From positions 508,286 through 572,285 of the forward strand of contig RHPI01001737.1 of assembly GCA_009103225.1 (NCBI GenBank): a DNA stretch of 64,000 nucleotides, in the 5' to 3' direction. A program made the position numbers and the translations under genes. Positions 1 to 11,679 of the stretch are shown piece after piece. Numbering within the stretch: the stretch's first letter is position 1; each line of letters starts with the position of its first letter. The notes under the pieces were generated by a model. The model did not search any database. It had not been told where the DNA came from and saw only the letters and a list, made by a program, of their open reading frames with translations. The DNA is from Chlorokybus atmophyticus. Taxonomy: Eukaryota > Streptophyta > Chlorokybophyceae > Chlorokybales > Chlorokybaceae.

Positions 1-66
<66 letters not shown>
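1..66. repeat. (CT)n microsatellite
   Basis: The window opens with an uninterrupted CT dinucleotide tract of about 33 units, so the true repeat extends beyond the left edge. The DNA from here to 835 shows no gene I can support. Confidence 0.97.
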
Positions 67-69
<3 letters not shown>

Positions 70-835
70 CTAATGAATTACAGCGTTTGAACGAGCGGTT
101 CAATCTCCATTCAATGCAGCCCTGCGCGTGTCATAACTTATGACATGACAACCGCACATGCATTGTTGCTTTGCTGTTCCGTACTAAGGCTCTCACACGC
201 ATGCAGTACGTGGAGTAGGGAAGGGAAAGCTGTGTTTTCACGAGGCAGAACTACAGGTAGCTGCGATAGAGACACCAATACACGCTCTGAGGGTATGCCG
301 CGGCTGCAACATGTACTGCGGTTGCTGCTGCTGCTGTTGTTGGTAAGCCATTGCAAACGGTGACGCGTACCTACGCACAATTGCAGGCACTGGGCTTGCT
401 GTTGTTGGCACAGGTGCACATATGTCACGGAGCGAACGGGTCCATCACCTGAGGCTAAGGTTGCAAGAAACTGGTGGGAGGGGGGGGTAGGTGCGCGCAC
501 ATATGATGATGACGAGGGGGAGGATGTGTCCCACAGGGCTGCCAGAGGGACGGAATGAAGTTGTGTGCGTGTGAGTGCGACCATGAGAGCGGTGGGTGGG
601 GCTGGAAATGAGTTGGGCGCATGCACATGTGCGTGCAGACGGGCGCATGTATGACATGAATTGCACGTTGTTGCTGGTGGCGGACAGTACTCTAAGGTTA
701 TTCTGTTGCTGAGCGACCAACAATGTACCTGCAGGCGTAGTGCGGGAAATGGCTTGGCAGCCAAAGGAAGAACTGGTGGACAGAGATATATAACATATTG
801 CAAGGGCAATACGAAAAGACAAGCGAGGGCTAACC

Positions 836-3800
836 TTATAGGCACTTCTCCAGCAGCGGCAACACCGTAAGATCATCAAGCCTCCATTCCTCTTGTGGGG
901 CCAGGGTCGTTGTGCATCTGTATTGCGTACCTAGATTTCGGGACCTCCTGAACAATGCATTCTCGGTCCACAGGTTCCATGGGTTCAAGGTACACAGCAT
1001 CTCGTGTGCGCCGCGTTGCTGTGTCCCATGTGGGAGGTGATAGAGGCACATTGCAGGACGGCAGGGCGGAAAGCGCTGGCGCAAACATTTGTTATAAGCA
1101 CATCACATCTACTGCTGGTAATTGCAGTAGCAACCCTCCAAGCGTACCTCTAAGCTTTGTTGAGCACTGAGTGGCGTTGGGTGTTGAGAGCAGCTAATCG
1201 GCTCATGTGCAGAAACAACCGACGTCAACATTGCTACGGCATGTCAAGTCTATCATGGGCTATTGAACCTGTATAAGCTCTTATACAGAGCCAGTAGTGG
1301 TTTCGCAATGGAATCCCCTTTGTCGCCGTGCTCTTTGTGCGCTCATGCCAAGACGGCATAACTCACGGCCAAGTGGTGGCTTGTGGACCGGGCCGCAGCC
1401 CGTGCAGAATTGCATAATGCGAACAAGGGCGCCAGCAGCAGTTCCACATTTGATGACAGCCAGGAGCCAGCATTGGTGCTGGCGCTGCTGGTGAACAGCG
1501 CCAGCGTGCCGCAGTGCTTGAAGCCCAAAAGGCTCTTCCAGGGCGGCGAGAGTTTGGTCACTATGTCGCTGGCTAGGACGACGGGGAAGGTCTTGGGCAC
1601 ACGCACGTTGTAGTCCCGCGCAAAGGTGCAGTTACCAACTGCGGCTGTCAAAGGTATACACTGTCACGTGCTCGGGCTCGATTCCGCAATTTGTGCTGCA
1701 CAGGTCATACGCGCAGAGCATTGCCAGCGCACCGCCCTGCGAGTGCCCGCACACCAGCAGGTTCCTGCTCGCCGCATCATTGTCGGGAGCGCTCTCGCTG
1801 TAAACCACCGCCAATATCTGTGCATGAATTGCATTACATGTACGTCAAGCAGCGGAGGCACATTGTGTTGACATCACCAGAGGACCCACCTCGTAGGCAA
1901 CGCTTTTCCAGGAGCGATAAAAGCCTTGATGGATGCGCTCTTGCGTGCTGGTAGCCATGCTGGGCACGGAGTCAATGCTTTCCATGCCCGTGCTTGACGC
2001 ATTTGATGGGCGGCTAGCAACACCGGCTAGAGTAGCTTCATCAGTGCCTGCCAAGGATGAACCAGAAGATCTCGTTTTGGCCACACGTCCAACACGTGGA
2101 GCAGTAAGGTGCATGCGGTTGGCATCAATGGTTGTGAGGGTGATATTGAGGTCCGTGCTGACGACACTCATTGAGGCCTCTGAATGCGATCACCAGGTGC
2201 GTGCTGCATAGAAACTCTGGCTATTGATGTCAAGGTGAAGGCACAAAGACGGCGGATACGTACCTGGTGCGGAGCACATACGCGCTTGTATGCGGCACTC
2301 CTTCAACATGCGCAACGCAGTGCACGGCATCCGTTGGCTGCATCGGACTTCAGCAAGGTTCAACAACTGCTCCATCTTGGATGGCGTGTGGTATGCAAGC
2401 ACAGATGCCCTGAACGCTGAAACACTGCCAGATACACACATCAACACAGAATGTCGCACAAAGACTCAAGTGAAACAGGCTGCCTCAGACAGAGCATTGC
2501 AATGGTTGGATCATACATGTTGTAAGAGCAAAGCATGGCCTGTTGCTATTGTTGATCTTGTCCTCATCAGCATCACCACCATCGGTGACAGTCTCCTTGG
2601 GCACCTGCGGCTGCTGCCTCCAGGGCTCGTCAAACCCATATGAGGGGATAGACATGAGGTTTTTGGACAGTCTCCAGGTGTGTGCCCCAGAGAGCCAGCC
2701 GCCAAGACTGGCACTGTGAGCATCTGGCAGACAACACAGGTCAACGCAGATTTCACCATGAAGGACTCCCGACTCATGAGATCCCAAACAACTCTTGCCT
2801 GGTGGTAAGCGAACATGCGATTGTGAGAAGATGAAGAAGATTGCCACAGTAAGCAACAAGGTATTTGGGAGGGGGTGCCCACCAAAGTCTGCATGGATGC
2901 CCAAACGGACAAAGTCAGTGATAGGCACTACAACCAACGCAATGGCGCTGCCCACTGTGCAAAGCGCCGAAAACAGCACCACGCTCATGTTGAAGAAGTA
3001 GTAGCTGAGCCGCTTGTGCCTGACGTTGCAATGTGCCATCACACACGTGAAGTAGTGAGCAATTGACAGGACAGACATTGTCACGCACTCACACCTGTAC
3101 TTGGCCATTGGCAGATGCTGCAGCACTTTGCCCGAGGCGCGTGCTGTGCAAAACGTACACAAGGAGGCCCGCTTCGCATGCGGCAATTGCAAGTGCAGCG
3201 CATGCCACGCGCCAGCTGGGCCTCAGCTGCGCTGGATCGCGTCCTGCGAGGACCAGCGAACGTATAGCAGGGATCGCGGTCCCAATGGGATACGAGAAGC
3301 AAAGGAGCCCATTGTCTGCGCGAGGGATATGCGAAGCGTCGCATAGCCCACCACTGCAGCCACCTGTATGCACCAGCAATGACATTTTTTGTGTTGGAAG
3401 CAACAGCAATGACCCAACTAGCCTGTGATGGCAACCTTACCTTCCATTGGTAAAATTGTTTGGGTAGATTCTTCGTCAACACACGGTAGTCGTGTAGCAC
3501 AATCATCCTGTTGAAGCAAGAGCCAAATACCGTGAGGACAGACACTGTTGCGCTCATTTAGCAAAGGCATGGGCGTAATGGTTAACCACTATATGCACCA
3601 CTCTGGCACTGTATACGTGCTCTTACCACCACATATTGAGGGCAGAAGCTACCAGGGCGCCCAGTACTTCCTGGTAGCGTGCAATGGAGCTGAAAGCGAA
3701 GATATTGGTATAATATCAGATGTGCGCTAGTGGGTTGTATATCAGTACGAATGCACACAGCAGCCACGCCATCCAGACCTGCTGTCGGTCCCAATTGCTA

Positions 3801-4238
3801 CGCGGTTGGAGGAAAGAAGCAGCGTCGAACGAGTGCAATGAAGATGATGGTGTGATTGATGAACAGCACCTCCACCTACGCAAGCGACATGATTGCTGCG
3901 GCATGGATCATCATGCCATTGGCGTCTCGCAGGATGTGCAGTCGAGACGGCAGAGACACAATAATCACAGCCGCCAGCATGACAGCGGCTGCCAGCAGCA
4001 GCACGCCAAGAATGATGTCCAGCTCGTGCTGCGGGAGAACCTCCAGCATGTAGCGCGGCCTCCTGTCGTCATAGTCTTCATTTTGAACTTGTGCTTGCAG
4101 CTCCGTTGGCTTTGCATTCGGCTCAGTTGCACGAACTGCATGAACAGACTTCCCTTCTGCCACAATTGTTACCCTTAGCGACCGGACGGCAGGCTCCGAG
4201 CTGCCTGCTGGCAGCAGCTCTGTCGCAACGTTTTCCAT
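836..4238 (-). CDS. Multi-pass membrane class-3 (DAGL-like) lipase, reading frame broken twice
   Basis: Predicted serine acylglycerol lipase in a membrane. The C-terminal half has class-3 lipase landmarks in order: HLVIAFRG (about 2150-2203), IHQGFYRSW (about 1905), the nucleophile elbow GHSQGGALA (about 1740), VTVYTF followed by VGN, then FARDYN and DIVTKLSPPW, and a late FPP-type exon ending at TAA 836. Supported exons are 2264-2337, 1890-2203, 1367-1817 and 836-1075. The 5' half (about 2490-4238) encodes several hydrophobic segments, for example at 2820-3000 and 3925-4010. This is the layout of sn1-specific diacylglycerol lipases, with transmembrane helices before the lipase fold. The start at 4238 is the ATG of MENVATELL; another in-frame ATG lies at 4298. 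Exon joins in the 5' half are unresolved. Odd: exons 1890-2203 and 1367-1817 each carry one base too many (or two too few) to keep frame, both inside conserved motifs. It may be a pseudogene, or the assembly may hold indels. Confidence 0.75.
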
Positions 4239-6759
4239 GCAATGACAGGACCGCACCACAAACGCGCCACTGCAACTTGCTGTAAGCATTAAAAGCAATC
4301 TGTGAACAAAGCTTGACAGGTGCAGGGAATGTTGGGACGAACCAACAAGCGAGAGTCGAACCTAAGGGTTGAAAGTTGACTGTGTACAGCAGCACGTCAG
4401 CTAAGCCGAAGCTGCCGGCCTGCGTGCTTTTGTTGTGTCTGTGTCGGGTTGAAAGTCTGCGGACTACCAGTGCATCCTACATACCACTTTGGTGGTTCAA
4501 AGCAACAGCCCAGTGACGTGCATGCAATCAGCGGCTGATACTGCTGCTGCAACTGCAACTGCCATGAGGCCAGAGTCGTAGTGAAAAGATTATGATGCAA
4601 GGGTCGTCCAAAATCAGTGTTGTGGTGTGCGTGCAGCTAGACCAGTACGGCCACTGGCACTGGTGTACATGGGTACAAGCGGCGTGAGACGAAACATGCA
4701 CTCATAGTCACATCATCCGAGGCAACGCGACTTGACGGAAGGCACGCCATGCACACTACCATCGTAGAACAATGTGGTGAGCACAAACTTGAAATCTGCC
4801 GGTCAGCTTGACTAGGCAAAGCCGTACCCTTCCTAGGCCACCGCAGGGCAGTAAGCTTTCAAGACGTCCTACCCCGCCTTCCCCAGCAGCGAGGCTTGCC
4901 ACACTCGCTGCAACTAGAGCAACGACTGTCACGTACACAGCCCACCGCCGCCGCCGCGTGGAGCCCCTGCTGCTGTACCGTGACCTCAGTCAGTGCCAAG
5001 CTGGTACTGTAGCACAAGGGGCCTGCAAAAACATTGCCTGCGTACGACTGCTGTGTGTCACGGTCACCGCGTGCGGTTCAAGGCTTACACAGTGTCAAGT
5101 TGACTTTTTGAAACCTTAAAGCCTTCAGTTAGTTTTTTTGATAGATCATTGAACATCAGAGGCAGCTTGTGTATTGGGATGGTAGGGTGTGGACACTTGC
5201 TTTGCCTAGGTCTGGAGGGAGGCAGACCATGCACATGGGCTCCCTGAGATCATGTGCATGTAGGTGACAGCGGTCATGCGCGCCAATCGTGGCTAGAACA
5301 CCAAGTGATGGCATGTGTGCAAGCCATGCACACATGCACGTATACATGTAGTCGTCAACATCGTCGTGCATGCTGTGGTTGCTGGCGCAGCTCTTGTCTC
5401 CACCTGAAACCTCCTCCGCTGGTGCTGGTGTGATTATCATGACTGTCTGCTAGCACAACTGCCTCCTTGCCATTGCATTCCCATGGCTGCGAAGGCATGC
5501 GCAAAGTCTAGCAATCCAAAACGCCCTGTTAGCCGTTGCGTGGTTATTGGATTGTTGGCGGCTATCGCAAGCTGGTGTTGTGCACGTTTGCAATAGTACC
5601 ACACCTACAGCGGCGAATGATGCACTTGCGTGGCGTAGGAGGCAAGCCAACAATGCACCCACAAGCAAGCAATGCTATGGTGGCTGTATGCTACGCTGTA
5701 GTGGCGAAGGTGAAGCGTTGCCCGTGCGCTTGGAGAAGGATAAGACAATATGCTAGGGCGTATGTGCAGAAAAGGGGTATGCTGCTATGCGTGTCACATG
5801 TGCATAGCGTATAGGAATCCACGATAACACTTTATGCCAAGCACGCAAAACACCCACAGCACTACGTACTTTACTCAACACCACCACCACCACCTCTAGC
5901 CTACAGGGGCTCTACTCGACTCTACGAAAATGCAAGTAGAAGTGCGTGGGCAATGCAGGCAGGGGGGAGCAGCGGGCTTCAATCGCAACAGAGCAGAGCA
6001 TGTGCATGAAGTCAAGTGCAGCGCGCCACTCATGCAATGCCTCAACCCATGTTTGCTGGTACATATTGCTTGGGGGCTCCTTTTTTTTCACTACACTACC
6101 GTACATTGTTACAGGCTTTCCCAATAAAAGGTTATTTGCAAACATCGTGAGATTAATGTATCGTGCATTATGTTCTCCATACTTGCCTTGCATAGGCAGT
6201 AGCAGTACAATGATCCAATCAAAGCATGCATTGGTGGAATACTGCACCTCAGCATAAGTGTGAGACAACAGGGCAGGAAATTACCAAATTAAGCTGAAGA
6301 TGCAAGCCGTAGAAATACAGTACATGCATGAGCTGATGGTGTTGTGGAAGGTGGTACGCATGGAGTGACAGGTGTTGGCCAGTTGGCCAACACCTTTCAC
6401 AGCTGGCCAAGACCTGGCTCCCAAAAGACCCGTCCAACAGTTCAGCCAGTTGCGTCCAACAGTTCAGCCAGGTGCAAGTGGAGTGTGCGAGAGCCCCTCT
6501 AGACAACATGTGGCAAATGCTTTGCAAGTTGCAACACCATCAAAGGATGTACATGCAGACTACACAACGGCACAAACAGCTTGCCTGACTATCTGCAAAA
6601 ATCCGTATCTACATCATCCCACTGTCGTCAGCAGCTAGTGGCGTAGATGGCAACAATCAATACTTGGAGGCAGCGCCGTGTTTATTCTTCCTCCTAGCCC
6701 GTTGAGGCGTTGTCCGCAAGCACGCCACCGCAGAGTATGTGTGCTTGTGGAGGTGGGTG
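4239..6759. other. Intergenic, no supported gene
   Basis: No exon chain with recognisable homology is visible. A minus-strand hydrophobic stretch lies at about 4860-4935 (YVTVVALVAASVASLAAG) and a 118-codon open frame at 5912-6268 on the minus strand, neither recognised. A short perfect hairpin (11-bp arms, 2-base loop) sits at 6371-6394. A 22-bp unit is tandemly duplicated at about 6432-6472. Confidence 0.5.
5912..6268 (-). CDS. Unrecognised 118-codon open frame
   Basis: An open frame with protein-like composition (charged and aromatic residues mixed; a helical stretch QTWVEALHEWRAALDF). No flanking splice sites or family motif confirm it. Listed only as a candidate exon or small gene. It lies in the 2.5-kb gap between the lipase and ZUP1 genes. 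Confidence 0.15.
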   Translation of the reverse strand: MSHTYAEVQYSTNACFDWIIVLLLPMQGKYGEHNARYINLTMFANNLLLGKPVTMYGSVVKKKEPPSNMYQQTWVEALHEWRAALDFMHMLCSVAIEARCSPLPALPTHFYLHFRRVE

Positions 6760-9140
6760 TCAGCTATGGTACTGCTTGCTGCCATACTCAAGTTTTTTCA
6801 TCTTTTGCAGCTCATCTCCATGCGCAATGCCCTCTTCCACATAGCACAGCTGTAGGTACAACCGGTCAGCAAGTGAGGAACCATTACTACTTGATGCTGT
6901 AGACTCACCTGATATTCAGGCTTGCGCAGCGTGTGAATGCCACGTTTGAGCATGCTCTGCCAACCTGAGCGTTGCTTTAGTTTGGAAACAATTTCCTCCG
7001 TCCTCTACAAAATAGTTGACTTAGATTATGCAAAGAGACAGGAATATCAAGCAAGTCTCAAACAAGGGCACCTCTCCTGATGCGCTACCTGTGCTGGATC
7101 AAGCACAAGAAGAAAGACTTCCTCATCATACGACAGTTTTGAGCGTCGCTTCTGAATACCAACAATAGTACGCGAATGGCCTTGATGCTGGAAAAAGATG
7201 GGCCTGTGCAAATGGAGTACGTCAGTCAGCCAGGAGTCCATATGCGATGAAGTGTTCAACAAAGTAACTTACGGCCTGTTTGTTGAAACCACGCTTGAGG
7301 ATTGAGACCCGGACACTTGAGCAGAGACTTCAGATGTAAAGTAATCCCACACCCACTGTATCAGCGCTGTATGCTCCTGGTTTCCCCCGCCCTGCATGTG
7401 TTCCTTGGCTGGCCTGTCCATCCTGGCGTAGTCTCTGCTATCCCCACCGTCCTCCAGCGCAGACTGCAACACGTGAGCGAAGCTCAGAACTGCTGCCACT
7501 CACAACGGCAAACATGATTATAAAATGACATCTTACTCACCTGCATACAAGCGCCACAAAGGTCGAAGTCCTGTGCAATGTTGCTGCGGAACCGTGGCCC
7601 AACAATGGGGCATGTGCCACAGCCGTCACATTGCACATGCGGGTGCGCAATCGAATTCCTGCTGTTCTCAGCAGAATTCACGTCGCCGCTGCCACTCTTT
7701 GGAGCCGTCAGCTTGAAATCCACAATATTGACACGTATGCCAAAAGAGCGCAGCAGTGCGGCACATTCGGTGCTACCAATCCACTTGTGCCTGCCTCTAA
7801 CAGCCCAGTCTAGTTGGCGGGCTCCAACCTCGTCAAAGCCACGTGCCCAGGCCAGCTCCAGCCAACTTTGCAACGCCGGGATTGCTGGCACAAACCCACA
7901 ACCACCAAACAGCGCCTCCCTGTACTCGGGGCCTCTCTGTAACAAGTGCGAGCTCAATATCTGGACATTGCGCCACCCGCAGCCCCAACCCGTATCATTT
8001 CCGCTGGGAGCATCCTCTTTGTTCGAGCTGTGGCTGTGCTGCAGATCCCCTGCCCATAGCAACCATCAACTCTTACAATCATGTCCATTGTTCACCTGGA
8101 CAGAAAGTCAATACTTCACATAAATGAACTTGCACCTGATAAAAATGTGCGGCAGTGGTTGGAGGATTGCTTTTCAGTCTCTAAACACCAGCGAAGTAGA
8201 TTCATGAAACCTTCAGGCACTGGAAAGAATGTGCAGGGTTCCTGCACGCTCACAAGCCGAGCCATATCTCCGCGAAACTGCTCAGCCTCGTCCTCTGTGC
8301 CAGGTAGTGGATGTGCCCCTTGTCCTCCATGCCGGCCGTGCTGTGATGCCCGCCGTCTCCGCATGGTATCCACTTGTATTGAGTGCGCGGATCCCCTGCC
8401 TTGTGGCTTGGAAGACTTCTCCCCTTCAACCTGCAAGCCAACATGTATACTTATAGTAGTATAATGTGATGCTACTTCTGACGTCTAGTGAACTCATGCT
8501 GCCCCACTAGTACTCTTAAGTATAATTGCACTCTCAGCTTGTAGCAGTACGCCTTGCACTGGTGACTGAGTGAACGACTTGACCACTTTAGGCCAACTGC
8601 ACCAATCTGTTCAGCTTCTAGGTTGCAACGTGCAAAACTGACAAGCAGCAAATGAGCATCAACTTGACAAAACCAGTTTTTGCAGGTTGCTGAGACGCCG
8701 GCAAGATCATGCTAACAACAGCGTGTGTGAGTGATAGCTTGCGGAGCAATTGCGCTGAGCGTTTTGTATTGAATAACACGAAGCAGCTTGGTACAGTGGA
8801 CACGTAGTTGCTTGCATGAAACATAGCAACCTAACAGCATTCAAGTCAGCGACGGCAAACAACTAACCTCGGCAGTTGGTGCTGAAGCCTGTGGCTCCGA
8901 CGCACCGCCATATGGATGAGCGACGCTGCTGTTACTGGTGTCACCCTTCTCACTGTCATACTGCTGCTGAAGGGCGCGCGCCATGGCGGCATCATTGTGC
9001 ACATCATCGTGAAGTCCTACATCAAAGTGTTCCGCCACGTGGCGCTCAACGTCCTGCACGCTCCCCTCTGCGCCGCATACCGGGCAGGTGGCGGCGGCGG
9101 ACGGGGAGGCAGGAGCCTGACCCCTTTCGCCCATGCGCAT
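6760..9140 (-). CDS. ZUP1-like: ZUP1/ZUFSP-type deubiquitinase (peptidase C78) with inserted ZZ zinc finger
   Basis: A cysteine protease of the UFM1-protease fold. The ZUP1 branch cuts K63-linked ubiquitin chains and acts in genome maintenance (family knowledge). Seven exons keep phase: 8868-9140, 8136-8430, 7541-8049, 7273-7463, 7089-7203, 6909-7004, 6760-6849, giving 522 aa. Order: a C2H2-like finger (CPVCGAEGSVQDVERHVAEH, residues about 25-45); a MIU-like helix (DAAMARALQQQYD); the catalytic box DTGWGCGWRN (Cys about 213); FGGCGFVP; a WIGSTE segment; RVNIVDF; then the His/Asp box IFFQHQGHSRTIVGI (His about 432) and LLVLDPA (Asp about 458); and the family tail LKRGIHTLRKPEYQ. Odd: between the Cys box and the His box lies a ZZ-type finger of plant NBR1 style (CDGC, PIVGPRFRS, DFDLCGAC, then DYARMDRP). 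Start chosen as the first ATG before the finger. Confidence 0.93.
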
Positions 9141-9164
9141 GCACGGGGCAAGCCCCACTTTCAC

Positions 9165-9558
9165 TCACTTCTTGGGTGGCCGGGAGGAGGAGCCTCCGCA
9201 GCTTGGACAAGGCGCCGCTTGACCCTTAACCTTACCCGGAACAACACCAGCGCCGCCGCAAACCTGCAACCGCCGCAATCACGCCTTTCACATTGCCTTA
9301 ACCTAAAGAGCAACTCCAATCGTACAGAAGCATGCTCACAACCATCCCACCGTCCTGCAGACGGAGAAGGAACAGCAAGAGTGTGACGACCTGGACAACG
9401 CTGTGCAGCAAGGCTTACACACGGACCTGGCAGAGGCGGAGGTCGCGGCGCTGCCGGGCGGCGATCCAGGCGTCGACCTTAAAGGCGGAGACTGCGGAGA
9501 CGGCGAGGGCGGCGCCAACAGCGAGACCAGCGAGCTCGTTGGCCGTCCAGGCCGCCAT
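9165..9558 (-). CDS. 76-aa membrane protein with CxxC zinc ribbon
   Basis: Two exons (9427-9558 and 9165-9263) join in phase 0 to give 76 aa. The N-terminal half has a hydrophobic helix (LAGLAVGAALAVSAVSAF). After a basic stretch (AARQRRD) come paired CxxC motifs, CQVCGGAG and CPSCGG, that can form a zinc ribbon. It ends GGSSSRPPKK and a stop. The exon boundary falls inside the first CxxC. Length and layout resemble small organelle membrane proteins with DnaJ-like CxxCxGxG motifs, but I recognise no named family. The stop lies 24 bp before the ZUP1 start codon on the same strand, unusually close for a nuclear genome. Each exon is too short to stand out as an open frame. Confidence 0.65.
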
Positions 9559-11679
9559 CACCCCAGGTTGTTCTCTGCCCAGGCGGGCTAAGCAGCCACC
9601 GTGCAGACGAAGCCCGCCACGTCACGGCTGCACAGCGTCACGCTTTACGGCACTGCGGCGGAGCCTCGTCCGTCGATCGCCGTGGCACGGATCCGCCGCT
9701 GAGAACCCGACGGCTTCAGTCATCGCGAGGCGCCAACCGCGTCATTGATTGGAGGCTTAAACAGGTAGTATTCATTGACTGTTTCAATGTGGAATGAATC
9801 AGCCGTGCCTCTGATTGCAGAACGGTCTCGTTCATTCTGCGAAAGAATCTGTAAACCGTACGTTGGAAGCAGCGTCACGCTTGACACTGCGTGACGCAGT
9901 GTGACGCCATATCCGACGACGTGACACTGAAGCAGGCTGGTGTCTCTGTCCTGGAAGTGCACTGTACCTCAGGTGCTCGGTGTGGGCGGCAGCGCTGCCG
10001 ACAGCCGGTGCGTGATTGCAAGGGAGTCTTGTGTGAGTGCTTTCAGCCTTACCTCTGTAATGTTAACGGGGCGGCGGCCATATGCGTGTGCTGATAGCTA
10101 GCTAGCTGTGGTCGCTGCCCTCTGACAACGTGCTGCATGTCATACAGCTGCTGCAACCTCCGGTCAGCTGTTGCCGATCTATTACGTCGACAGGGAGGTT
10201 ACGGCTTCATGCTAATTAACTGCCTTCTTTGCGCCCTCATCTCACTGAGTCAACTGGTGCGCAGGCAGTCCAGGCCAGTCTACATCAGTCGCTGAGGGCT
10301 TGCCGTTTGCATGTAATGTCTAGCGCATACCATCGCATTGCGCTCTTGAAACTCAATCGAGATCATGTCACCTTGTCTAGTTCCATCGCAAGGGGCTTGC
10401 TGTCTGCATACACCGCGTACAACATTCGCATTGCCTCTTTCTCAGCCACGTAAAAGCGAATAAGCCTGCTTGAGGCATTGCGTGCAAGGAACATCCATCC
10501 ATATAGAACAGAGGAGCCATGTGCAAAAACGCTGATATGTGCCAGTGTGTATCAGCAACAATGATAGAATGACTCTACACAACATGGCACACAAGCAAAC
10601 ACGTGCGGTAGGGGCCATGTTGTTGACAAAGCTGTGGCGGTGGAGCTGAGGAGTGGGGTAGGCAGGCAACAGCAGGCAATATTAGGCAGCAACAACAGGC
10701 AGTAGTCACGACGTCCCCCCCCCCCTTCCCAATAGGCGGAAGTGCGCTAGGCCCCACAGGTAGTACAGCGTGGCAAGGAAGCAGCTACGAGCTCCTCACC
10801 TAGAGAAGCGCCACATGGGTTGCAGCATGACGTCAGCTGCTCAGCACACTGGTGGCACATTCACTGCACGCACCACGCACATATTGCCCACCACACACAT
10901 ACACTGCACACACGTCATAGCTGCTGCCAGCACCGCTCCACCATCGTCGTCAATCATTGCTCACTAGGCAAGTACTTTGTCCTTGGCAGGCAACAAAACC
11001 AGCAACCGGACTGTCAAGCGACCATCGTGTGCCATAGCACCACCCATATGATTGGGTTGCATATGCAGGTATGAAGCCCTTGCCGGAAAGCATGCCATAG
11101 ACTACAAACAATGCTTGCATACTTAAATGGAGTCAGGTATGTACTCAGTGTTGCAGGGCATGTCTCTGCATACGTGACAGACCGCTGTGCTCAGCTGCAC
11201 ACCGTGCTCTATAAATTTGCTCGGCCAGAAAAACAGGGACTCCATGGTCTGATGATGTTACATTGCACAATGATGCTATTATGTGATCCGGGCATTCATT
11301 GTCTGTCTGTACAAAAGGGATTTGCTACTATGTGAGTGAAGAGTTCAGTATAGACAAGACACTGTTGCTTTCACTGGTACTAAGAGCCCACAACCGTTGC
11401 CAACCCACATGGTGGTTCAACTACACAGTTGTTATGCCGACTGCTCGTTGGCAAAACAACTGCGTAAAAGAACCAGCAAATTCAAGTGTCTAAGCAAGTT
11501 CTCAACAAAAACTTGGATGCATAGTCCTGCATGCGCAGAAGGCAACACGCTCACAGCACTGATCTACGCGGGCCTGCCAGCAAGTATGGCCATACAATGC
11601 CATGCATAACCTCTGTGGTGAAGGCCACTTGCACACATTGCAGCAGACACTGCCTAACCCTCACCCCCAGCACATAAGC
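9559..11679. other. Intergenic region upstream of the 9165-9558 gene
   Basis: No exon chain recognised. It holds a palindromic GTCACGC/TGCGTGACG element at about 9871-9908, an oligo-C run near 10717 and CA-rich DNA at 10860-10920. The left end (9559-9960) presumably carries the promoter of the small membrane/zinc gene. Confidence 0.45.
9871..9908. promoter_or_regulatory. GTCACGC / TGCGTGACG palindromic element
   Basis: A GCGTCACGC start is followed by ACACTGCGT-G-ACGCAGTGT, a perfect inverted repeat with 9-bp arms (9884-9902). TGACG is the core bound by bZIP factors, and the element lies about 310 bp upstream of the 9558 start codon. A second place with the same two parts (GCGTCACGC then AACACTGCGTGACG) lies at about 19481-19526. 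It could be a regulatory site or the termini of a small transposon remnant. Confidence 0.4.

Noticed and set aside
4318-4362. B-box-like string (GGTTCGACTC on the minus strand) suggesting a tRNA
   Set aside because: No T-stem pairing, A box or cloverleaf could be drawn around it.
9332-9748. Plus-strand Arg-rich 138-codon frame
   Set aside because: Antisense to the first exon of the 76-aa gene and a shadow of GC-rich coding DNA.
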